Both the position numbers and the translations under genes were made by a program. From positions 1 to 64,000 of the forward strand of contig NW_026516765.1 of assembly GCF_025766255.1 (NCBI RefSeq): a DNA stretch of 64,000 nt, in the 5' to 3' direction. The stretch comes from Zychaea mexicana (lineage: Eukaryota; Mucoromycota; Mucoromycetes; Mucorales; Lichtheimiaceae). The notes beneath the pieces are model-generated. The model was not told the DNA's origin. It saw only the letters and a list, made by a program, of their open reading frames with translations, and made no database searches. Below are positions 23,971 through 34,136 of the stretch, in pieces; positions within the stretch are counted from its first letter, which is position 1, and the number at the start of each line of letters is the position of its first letter.

Positions 23971-26263
23971 TGCAAAAAGAAATATGTATTACCTGGGGAG
24001 TTTTGGGGTAAAATGAGGGGAATATGAGTTGATATTACCCATATATTACCCTGATATTCCTGAGGTAGTATGTCTAGATATTCCCCTGATATTAACGAAT
24101 ATTCCCCCAGGAACACGCTTCCATAATCCCGCGTATTCCCCTTAGGTAATACCAAGGTAGTATCTGCACATATTCCCCTCATATTTCCCACATATTACCA
24201 TGTATTCCCCCAATACTCCGTTGACATTGTCCAACGTTATTCTTGATTTTATCTTCAGACTTGGTTTGTTCTCACGAATCATAGACGCTTTTGAAAGTAC
24301 TCCATCCAATCTACTACATTTATACAATATCAATTCCATGTAGATGTTATAAAGAAAAATTTGTATTGGTTCAACTTTTTGAGTTATGTACTGTATCCTA
24401 TCATCTATAAACAAAACCCTCCAAGCTTCCACTAGTATACCACCACAGTACAACATAACATGAGTCCTTCTATATGTTTGCCATCCAGCCTTTGTCTACA
24501 TGATGTCATATTGAAAGGTCTACATGCGTTGAAAACACCTACAGAGAAACCTGTGCCTGACTTTGAGGAATACTATGTAAAGATAAGTTTTTAAGTCAGT
24601 AAAATATTCGAGAGTCCCAATCTTACACAGCATGGCCTTTTGAACAAAAAACAAACACTGTAGATATGCAGGATACTTACCATTTAGTGATGAGAAAACG
24701 TTAGATTTAGACGCAGACATGTTGAATAGAACGTATGAATAAGCAGACACTTACTGTATAAGAAATGCACTGAATGTCACGAAACGGAAAGATCTAAAAA
24801 ACATGGAATAAAAAAAATGTAGTCATAAGAAAAAGTGAGTGTTAAAAAACAACAAAGTACCAATCATCGTTATTTATGACCATGATATAACTTACATAGT
24901 GAGCACTAGCTAGCTGGTTGTAGTAAGCAGAGGTGTTTTTCTCTACTATTTTACTTACAAGTTCAAAGCAACCTCCTTCCGGTTTTAGCAGCGCGGCCTA
25001 TATATTTGTTGACAGAATGGATGGCTTTAATGTCTGGAAGTGTTGAAACATGAGACATCACCGGATTACCTTGATTACCTCGAATACTGGTTTATTGATC
25101 TTCCTCCTACTATTAAAAACAGGATTGACAACGACTTGGTAACCAAGCAAGCAAATATAGTACTGCTACTACTGAACTTGTAGATCCACCCCTTAATTGA
25201 GAAATGTGTAGCCTGAATGATTTGGAATGGGAAAGATCTCGGTGGTGTCACTGTTAGATTGTTTAAAGAAAAAAGCAAGAAAAGCATGTAAATAAGTGAA
25301 ATTGTTCCTTTAAAGCCATACAGATGCTGTCCCGTCATCTCAGCTCAGAGTGTATTAAACTTTGATTGTCAGTTGCATAGTTCCTGTATTGTTACATATG
25401 AATAAACATTATATTCAGTTGGTATCGGTATTTTCATCCAGTTCTTTTGACCGCTGTCGCTTCTGTCTGAGACATAGCGCTTTCTTCATTTGACGCTCTT
25501 GCTCACGTCGCCTGCAAAAAAAAAAAACCGGCTATTCAGTACAGACAATTCATTGAGGTCACATAAACAGATCCATACTTATAACAGCGCAAGTCTTCTT
25601 CAAGCTCTGGGTCATCTTGAAATACTCCTTCCTATAGCATCCTCCAGAGATCCAGAGTCACGACACCCAAAAGCGGCTTAATGATTGTGTCCGTCCTAAT
25701 AAATGCATAAGTATAACGTAGTATTAAAAATGTGGAGTTACATACAGACGGCGTCTATCCCACCGTAGCCTCAATCGTCTCTTGATGCGTCTCCTTGTTG
25801 CCACATGACCCATTACTGCTCCTAACTTGGGGACATTGCTCGACATTGCACAAATGTTTGGGCATGATTCGTTTGTTAATGTTATGATTGCAAACTGAAT
25901 CTGTTTGAGTTTTACAGTTGGTGGAAATGTCACAAATAAAGAATACACTTTTTCAACAAAAAGTTCAAACACAATTTTTTTATTAGCATCCACATTAGAG
26001 TGGTGAAAATGCGGTAATACTAGGTAATATTAGAGGAATATGTGAAAAGGGTAATATCAGGGTAATACCAGGGTAAAACATCAGGATATTACCTAGGGGA
26101 ATATCCAGGGAATACATGTCGATTGTAACGGCGCTTGGGAAAACGCGGTAATACTGGTAATATTAGAGGAATATGTGAAAAGGGTAATATCAGGGTAATA
26201 TCAGGGTAAAACGTCAGGATATTACCTAGGGGAATATCCAGGGAATACATGTCAGTTTTTGCA
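23971..26263. mobile_element. Putative 2.3-kb DNA transposon with GGTAATA-rich inverted ends
   Basis: The left end (TGCAAAAAGAAATATGTATT, then ACCTGG) and the right end read in reverse (TGCAAAAACTGACATGTATT, then CCCTGG) form imperfect terminal inverted repeats. Inside both ends are dense arrays of GGTAATA/GGGGAATA motifs: 23985-24215 in one orientation, 26011-26255 in the other. The right array is a tandem duplication with a period near 134 bp (GCGGTAATAC at 26011, GCGGTAATAC at 26145). No target duplication was found, so the borders are tentative. The interior carries minus-strand exon-like frames of unknown family. Confidence 0.5.
25410..25993 (-). CDS. Exon-like frames inside the GGTAATA element (unknown protein)
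   Basis: On the minus strand three coding-like pieces can be seen. One is 25993 to about 25744, containing a basic run (ATRRRIKRRLRLRWDRRR) before a gtatgt donor. Another runs from an acceptor near 25636 (DDPELEEDLRCYK) to a gtatgg donor near 25580. The last starts after a cag acceptor near 25513 (RREQERQMKKALCLRQKRQRSKELDE) and ends at a stop near 25417. The last two join in phase; the first does not join cleanly. Further frames at 24142-24456 and 24520-24750 could be 3' exons of another gene. No family was recognised; a transposon-encoded protein is the likeliest reading. Confidence 0.3.
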
Positions 26264-27249
26264 ATATGAGCTCAACGACGAGTGAATCGACTTGCTCCTC
26301 AAGAGAGCAGCAACAGTACCAGCTACAATAAAAGGGATTATTTATGAAAAAAGGGATGTAAATTTTTCTGTTCTATAAGATGATTATAATCTAACTTATC
26401 AAAATAAAAATGAATTTTAAAGTTTTTATATTTTTAAGAAATTATTTATATCTGTTGTATTCAACATGATCAATAACACATATTCTTTAATCGGTCATTA
26501 ATGATTGCTGTTATTTCCCTCATAACCTCACTTGTGCAGATATTTCTTTATTTATACACATCTTGGTAAAACACCGATCAGCTATGCTCAGGAAGAAGTT
26601 GTTACTATTGGGATCACGTAATTCACATTAGCTACTATCTGAGGCATTTACCTGGATGTACCTTTTACTCACGCATCATACATTACTTAATCCTATATGA
26701 TTGATTTATAACATCAATTCATTTGTTCAATGCACACGCTGTGGTAGTTGCCAAGGATAAGCCATTTCTTATAAATAGTGAGAACTTTTGTTATCATAAT
26801 AAACCAGTTTAAATTCCTTTCGGGTCTCGTTGACTTATTCTGTCTCTTTTGGTTTATTGGATATTACAATATCTTGGATTTTTTGGATTTTTTAATTAAA
26901 AAAAAATTATTTCATATAATAATATATTATAATGATTCAATATTTGATTAATATACAAATAAAATTAAAGATAAATAAATAATTTTGTATAGATTAATAA
27001 AAAGAAGAAGAAATGAATTAGGGATAATTGAGAAATTTATTTTTGAAACATAAAGGAGCTAAATATTGAAATAAAAGGTATGCGTTGATGGCATTGATTA
27101 AATTCATACAATATATCAAATATGTTAAAAACCTTCTATTTTATATATAATAATAGATTTATAATTAATGATTATTCTTCATACATGAAGATCTCCCAGA
27201 GTATATCTACTCTCATATTTGGCACATACCACTAAGAAGCAATGAAAAT
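26264..27249. other. AT-rich spacer before the Fanzor-like relic
   Basis: AT-rich sequence with no recognised gene. Composition returns to balanced values just before the open frame at 27250. Confidence 0.4.
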
Positions 27250-29599
27250 ATGGAGTCTGTAATCAATTTGTCAAAATGTTTCAAGGTTGCCGAATCACTC
27301 GCACAAGAAGCCACGGAAGAAAATCGACAAGCTTTGGAGAGGTTTATTACTCAGGAACTCCTGTTTTACCAAGAAGTGATAGGTCGCCTAATTGGAGTTC
27401 GGCTAGCTGACCAAGATCAAGATCAAAGTCCTCTAGACATATTTGACTGCTTGGTGATCAAGCATCCTCGTGATGATCGATCTCAAGTCGTTGCTGCTAG
27501 TCAACAGGATCAACCTCCTTCGTCGCCACTGCAAGCTGGACCATCACACCCTGCCCCTCCAGTGACGAGCTCTGCGTCGAAAAAGGCTGGTGGTCTCAAG
27601 CGTACCATCGAAAAAATCCAGCGTGATATTGCACTTGATAATGCAGTTGAAACTGATGACGACAGCGATGAAGAAGATCCGAGTGGCGGTAGCAATCGTG
27701 GTAACAACGGCGACAGCAGCAACGGCGACGACGATGACCCAGTACCCGTTGTGGCTTCAAGTAGCCAAACTCATCATCTTCTTTCGATGCAAATTGCCAT
27801 GCTCGAGCGTTTACCCGACACTTTATCATGCGCTGCGTGCCCTTCTGCTGCAAGCAAGACAATCCCCGTACAACTTCCATCAACGTCTATTCGTAACATA
27901 TTTGACCACCTTGAATATTTTGTTGCGCCGATATACATGAATCTGCATGCGCTTTTATGGAAGCAGAAACAAACATTGACAACAGGGCTCGACTGCAAGC
28001 TGGTATGTTGGGGTGATTTTGGTGAAATGTGAGCAAAATTATAAAACTTTTTACTGACGAATTTTGACTTTTACAAAATGTTACGTAGCGAGAGACAGTG
28101 TGAATGATGCTCGTGCACGATTGCAAGAGGGATATCGCAGATATTTTAATTTACAAGAAGAAGAACGGATACAATATGCAAGAGACCGCCATGGCCAGCA
28201 GAATCGTCGGGCTGTCCGTTCCAATGACCCATATTCTTTCCTTGTTGATTTGGCGCATGGTACTACCAAGTTGCAAGACGGTGCTTTAAGGACAAAAACA
28301 GCGTGGATACGAAAAGTTTATCAATGAGACCTTCGAGGGTGCCGTAGAACCTGGTACACCGCGGTTTACGTTGCGTATGATCAGAACAGACGACGTGCAA
28401 CTGTTTGCGAGCATGACCGACTGGTCCAAACCTGGCTCAAGAGGCGGTTCTGGAACTACTACTTTGCGTTACCTGCCAGAAATCAGGAACATGCTTGCAC
28501 GTGTTGAAGCAAATGGTAGGTAGTCGTAACATAGGAGAAATGCCATATCGACATGAAGTTAATCAGTAAAATAATTTTTAAACGTATTAGCTCCAGAAGG
28601 TGAACGAGGAGTAGGAGAATATGACGGTGCCATTGGCCTTGACCTAGGTAAAACGTTTGCCGCAGGTGCATTTTTTTTTGCCCAGCGAGCACCATGTCCA
28701 TGACACCGGTGTTCAGTATACTGTGAAAAAGAATGAGATATAGGGTCGACAAGGATTGAATGGTAGATGGCTACACGACAGAAAGCTCGCTGCTGGCATG
28801 GATGTACTGGAAGCGCGACTTATGGCTGGTAGCAAGAAATCGAACCTTGCTAAGTTCATGCTATACGTGCGTGCATGACAGACTGACAATGTGGGCATCA
28901 ATCAGCCTCTGGCAGTTCTATTCTCAGTGTTCGGTTCGGCGCAAAGCTTGGGACACCCGCATTTCCATGGATTCCGCATTAAACAAGGCCACGGACACAC
29001 TTCTGAATATGATCAAAGGTCCACCACCACAGCAATTTCCAAGCGACCATTATGCAAACACGGCCGATGACAAGAGAATCCGTCGAAAACGTAGGAGACG
29101 AAAGGAGGTGTGAATGGAACAAGGAACAGTGGGAATCCGAACGGCCCCGTTCTGCTCGGTTTTGGTGCGGACGCACTCACTACTGACGATCATCGAAGAG
29201 GCTCACGGCCCGCTTTGGATGCTAAGCTAGCCACAAGGTTACTCATTCGAGCGAAAAGCAAAAAAGGGACGTCGTTTTGTACCCGTCCGCATTGACGAAT
29301 ACGGTACATCAAAGTTCTGCCTGCGCTGTGCCATGTTTGGACGTGTAACTGAGTTACGGTTTACTCCGGCGGCCACCTCCTCTTCGCCATGCCCTCAATA
29401 TGGACCCACTCAACGATCTTGGGAAGACAAAGTCATCCGCATCAAGGTTTGTCCACAATGCCAGCAAGAAGGCCGTGGTGTGTTTCATCGAGACGGTGCC
29501 TCAGGTCACTGTCAGTCAACAATTGCAATGGCAATGCTCGAACACGGCCAACGTCCAGGCCAGTTCATTCGTCCATCGCACCAGATCCCAAACAATTAG
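27250..29599 (+). pseudogene. Fanzor/TnpB-like RNA-guided nuclease relic (RuvC plus zinc ribbon)
   Basis: The order of motifs is that of eukaryotic TnpB homologues (Fanzor). A poorly conserved, Ser/Asp-rich N-terminal part (27250-28021) is joined through an intron to 28089 onward. RuvC-I GLDLGKTFAAGA has its Asp codon at 28641. A helical segment LWQFYSQCSVRRKAWDT lies near 28910-28955, then a GNPNGPVLLGFGADAL block near 29131-29180. Next come DEYGTSKFCLRC (Cys codons 29318 and 29327), a second Cys pair KVCPQC (29450, 29459), and RuvC-III FHRDGASGH with its Asp at 29492. Frame changes near 28287, at a T-run near 28668 and near 28880, a stop near 28739 and an A-run near 29257 break it. The homopolymer sites could be assembly errors, but the neighbouring host genes are clean, so decay is more likely. 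Confidence 0.72.
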
Positions 29600-29762
29600 A
29601 CCGTCTTCGTCAGGACGGTCGGGTTTGCACCCGTGGCTTGCTCGTGGTAAGTAATAAAACTATTGTATGCATAAATGTGGCGCGCATTTTCATGGTCCGG
29701 GTTGCTAATTATGGAACCTCCAGACATAGTCACACAGCCCCCATCATATGTACGCTTTCATA

Positions 29763-29826
29763 GGAGCCGCTAAAAATTCGCGATGAGAAATTTCGGGTAA
29801 ATATGTTACCCGACTGAAAACGCGAA
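29763..29826 (+). repeat. Left terminal inverted repeat of the MULE
   Basis: This is the inverted partner of 33650-33713, with only a few mismatches over about 60 bases. The block GGGTAAATATGTTACCC is itself a small palindrome. Confidence 0.85.
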
Positions 29827-30137
29827 CACCCATTATCAAAGCGGGATAAATATTCAACCGGATACATCCACCTATGTATACCTACAAACATCACTTTTTT
29901 CATACTATTATATGGTCCTATAGGAATAGAAATTTAGCTGACAAAAAGTATGAGATAACATTAAGATAATGTGTACAGTAAAAGAAAAGTAGTTGCTCTA
30001 GAACCATCATTAGATGGTTAACAAACGCGAAAGAGCGTATGGAGTCTGAATTTTTTTGACCCTGGAAAGAAGGGGCTTAGGTGTTTTCTTCCTCTTCCCT
30101 GCTCTTTCTCCAACTCTTTTTTTTTATTAATTGCAGA

Positions 30138-33088
30138 ATGAACTCTGGACATCGTAACCAACCGAACTCTACTTTACCAACTGTTACTGAAGCACTTAGT
30201 GCTGGTAATTTTGACTACAACAACAACTATCTTTGCAAGAGATGCCGCAGTGAGAAGCCTGGAATGGATTTCAGCGGTAATACTAGACCGTATAGAACCT
30301 GTGTGGCCTGCCGAACCAGAGACACTCCACCCGAGATTGTTCCGTTGGATGACATGGTGATGTTGGACTCTTTAAATGATCATTATCCTGCTGCAGATGA
30401 TACGGTAAGTACATACATGTATTTTGAATTTTTTTCACTAAATTCTTGATCATTTACTACATGGTATGCAGAACGATCTTTTCTATTGTTATGTAATGGT
30501 TGAACCGTACATGGAATCGATATCGAATAATCAATTGATCGAGCGAATTTTGGATGAGGTGACCAGTTGCGATGGGCATCGATATATGCTGAAGAACGAG
30601 GGGGCCCCTGAGCAAGCATTCAAGGTATCATTCACTGCCTACTGCTCGCGCTCCCAAGTCTATCAGAACACCGTTCTCGCCGCGCAACGCCAGAGGATCA
30701 CTGTACGAATGCCAACGTTTGATTGCGGCGGACGCGTAAAAGGAACGATCGTTAGGCAGCAAGGCTATGTCGAACTTGCAATCCGGCATCAAGACCATGT
30801 GCCTGTTGATAGCAATGATGGCAGTATACGTCGACGAGAGCACAATTTGGTTCCTGACGAAGTAAAGCAGTACATCGCTCGGGAAGCTGCAGAAACAGGT
30901 GCCAACGAATTGTACCGGCGCGTTATCCGACGTTTTCCTGAATCCAACGTTACGCCTATGCAGGTGTATTACTGGTGGGCAGAATCGTTCAAGAACCTGT
31001 ATCGTCTGCATGATGATCAGTTACTGTCAGTGCGACTACTCCTACAACGGTATAATGTACAAGGCTTTTATGAGGTAGGTGATTATATTAATAGATACTG
31101 ACCTTGACCTAGTCTTTTCTCTGGAAGCTAGCGGTAGGTAGTAATAGATTACAAATAGAAGTAGAATCTGAATTAGTTGAAATAAACGCTAGGTGTTTTG
31201 GAGCAGAGATGCATCTGTATGTGCTGCCTTGGGATTTGTCACTCCGTTTTTAGGTTTGTTGGTCAGAAGTGAGCTGATCGAAGAGTACTGCATTGATTCG
31301 ACCTGGAAGACAAATCGTGCTGGCTCAGAGTTGTACGGCATTATTGCCAATGTGAATGGCGTAGGATTCCCTATCGCCTATCTTCTTTATACGGCATTTG
31401 ATGATGCCCCACCCAATACCAAAACCAACACTTTGATTTCCTTTTTCCGTGTATTGAGGGAGCGTGGGTTCAATCCGATGTTTATGTTTTCGGACAAGGA
31501 TCAGGCACAAATGAATGGCATAGAGACAGTGTTTGGTCTGTCGCGATTGCGTCTCTGTCTTTGGCATTTGAAAAGATCTGTTGATCGCAAATTAAGCGAG
31601 ACAAAAAGCCGCCGCCCGCCACCATATAATAATGTACAAGCAAACACTGATTTTCCTTTCGTCGACGTAACCTGGACGCCATCCATCGGTGGTCGCACAG
31701 GTGTTATCTGCCCGGAAGAACAACGGAAAGAAATAATTGACAAAATGACAGATCATTATCATATGCATCCACTGATTCCCGATGGTAAACGCGTTTCATA
31801 GAGTTGATTTATGCAACATATCAGCAACAGTCCTTGTCGGTCATATTCTACTGGTATTGATACTAATATTACCTTTTCACGTAGGCACACACCGACGCAC
31901 AGCCCTTGAAATCCACCAATATGCGGCCAGGGAAATTTATAATTATTGTCACGAGAATGGATATATCGACGCATGGGTCTACCTATACACATTTTGGTAC
32001 AAACCTACAGCTTGGAACCAGTGGGCACGATCTGCTATTCCTGACCGTATCCCAGGAGGCAAAACCACAATGTTGATTGAAGCCCACTGGAAGGTTTTAA
32101 AGCGCAACCACCTATACAGGTTTAACCGTGCTCGTTTGGACTTGCTCGTTTTCGTGATTATTGAAAAACATTTTCCTGATTTGCGAGTGAAGTATAATCG
32201 CGACACCGTCCAGTTCCGGCAAGCTACAAGATGGCAACAAGCCTTTGTCAACCACTGGAACAAGGCTTATCGTCTGCCAGAAAACAGCAATGCAAATGCG
32301 CTGTATCAGCCAACAGTAGATACATGGACTTGTGGCTGCAAAGCCTATCTTACTAGCCGATTCCTCATTTGCAAGCATCTTGTAAAACGCTCTGGTCATG
32401 GTGAAATACCAGCTTCCGGTGTTCTTGTTCATCGACAATCGACCCAGCCATTCATTCGGATCAGACCAGTAAGTGAAGAACCAGTCTGCAATATGGAACT
32501 AAAGTCACTTAATGAACACTGGGTATACTGAAGTATTTTTCATACAAACAGTGGTATGAAAATGTTTTTTCCAATATGCGATTGCTGAGCGGACACGTTC
32601 CTGCTCCCGCTTCCATCACTTTCGCCACTACAACTGCCACCTCTGCTATAACTCCCACTATATCTACTACTACAACATCGAGCATAATCGAAATAAGCGA
32701 TAATGCCAGCGTCGGCGATGTGGACAGTTTCCACGATCAACATGAAGACGACGACTCTGTATCGCCAACAACAACTTCAAATAACGAGAATGCCAGCAGT
32801 GTTATTGTCGATAGAGAAGCCGATCTTTTACGACGAGAGCTACAGATGCAGAGAAACCGACAGCAGCGTCGTGAGCTGGCCCTCCGCATGCAGCAGTTAG
32901 ACGACGAGTATGAAGACGAAACAAATATGTATCGCTATCTCATTCCTGCGAATCTGAATGAACAATTTGAAGTAGCTGAAACAAACAACACCGTCGACAC
33001 CTATCTGACGCGTGTTATTAGAGAACGTCGCAGACGCACGATTCCAACGACATATTCTGAAACAGATCGATACACACGCCATGTATAA
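30138..33088 (+). CDS. MULE-family transposase (MULE DDE domain, SWIM zinc finger)
   Basis: Proposed exons 30138-30404, 30472-31074, 31193-31784, 31885-32468 and 32552-33088 give 860 aa, all in phase with consensus splice sites. The N-terminus has a CxxC...CxxC ribbon (LCKRCRSEKP, CVACRTR). The MULE core follows: first Asp in EEYCIDSTWKTN, second in MFSDKDQAQMNGI, then RLCLWHLKRSVDRKL, and a likely catalytic Glu in MLIEAHWKVLKRNHL. A SWIM-type finger follows (WTCGCKAYLTSRFLICKHLV: C-x-C...C-x-H). The last exon encodes an acidic, then coiled-coil-like Q/R-rich tail. It would cut and rejoin DNA at the flanking repeats. No stop or frameshift is seen. Confidence 0.88.
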
Positions 33089-33649
33089 GCTTTTGTAAGT
33101 TACGAGTTACATGTGTTGATCCATTACGTACTTATTTATACAAACCATTGTTATTAGGTTTCTATACCTTCTCTCTCTATCTTTTTCTCTTTAGTTTTTT
33201 TCCATTAGATCTCTCTTTACTTTTTTTCTCCCTTCTTGTTTTACCAAATTTCTTTAATGTTTATTCCACCATTTCTTCATCATTTTTCAAACTATAATAT
33301 ATTATCCGATCATCAACTTCATGCAACCTTAATAATAACGGTAAGGTGAGTGCATATTATTTGCAGATAGTGGGGATCATTTTTATGTTTCCGTATTCCG
33401 TAGCATGCTGTGTATGATCACATATCGATCTAAAAGCTAGATAAGAACTGACAGTCATAAAGTAATAGTAATAGCTGTTAGTATACGTTGGTGCAAATGA
33501 TATAATATAGCTACTAGCTGCTTTATTTATTTTTTTATTGGTTTTCATATATTCATAAACAATGGCATATACTGATACTACGAAAAAAATGATGCTTGTT
33601 GATATGCATATGTACGGATGAACATTGTCCCAAAGCTGACTAGAAAATA

Positions 33650-33713
33650 TTCGCGTTTTCAGTCGGGTAAACTATTTACCCGAAATTTCTCAACGCGAAT
33701 TTTCGGCGGCCCC
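33650..33713 (-). repeat. Right terminal inverted repeat of the MULE
   Basis: Read on the minus strand this copies the left repeat at 29763-29826, including the CCCGACTGAAAACGCGAA inner block and the CCGC...AAAATTCGCG outer block. Confidence 0.85.
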
Positions 33714-34136
33714 AAGAGCACATTCATATGTAATAAGTGGATGTGTCTGTGTTTTCTTTTGCCGTAGTAGTATATTAGCTGTATACTATTACTATAGCAT
33801 ATAAAGCATGATCAATAAAAGTAGCACGAACCCCGGATTTCCATTGCAGATTGCGGCATGTGATGATGGCGTGTGGAGTTCTTTACCGAGAGAGAGAGAG
33901 AAATTTATTCAATATCAATGAGATTTGTATGAGCAGGTTTTTAACAACGGAGAGAGAGAGAGAGAGAGGTAATGGGTGAGTGGGATGAAGATGATGATGA
34001 TAGTAGAAAGAAAGGATCTGTTTTATTTGGAAGATAAAAGAAATAATAAATAGATAGCCAAGGGGAGGGTGAGAAGCACACACACAGAGAGAGATAGCAT
34101 GGAAGAAGAGAAAGGTTCGAGATGGGGTATTTTTCC

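Larger units (their letters stand above)
29763..33713. mobile_element. MULE-type DNA transposon with ~60-bp terminal inverted repeats
   Basis: Left end 29763-29826 and right end 33650-33713 are near-perfect inverted repeats. Both contain AAAATTCGCG, TGAGAAATTTCGGGTAAATA and TTACCCGACTGAAAACGCGAA in the same order. Only one gene, a MULE-domain transposase, lies between them and its frame is intact. No 9-10 bp target duplication was seen at the borders I chose, so the exact ends may be off by a few bases. Near-identical ends and an unbroken gene suggest recent insertion or continuing activity (inference). Confidence 0.85.

Noticed and set aside
23971..24215. CRISPR-like array of short repeats (GGTAATA/GGGGAATA)
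   Set aside because: Spacing and repeats are irregular, the genome is eukaryotic, and the motifs are mirrored at the other end as transposon subterminal repeats.
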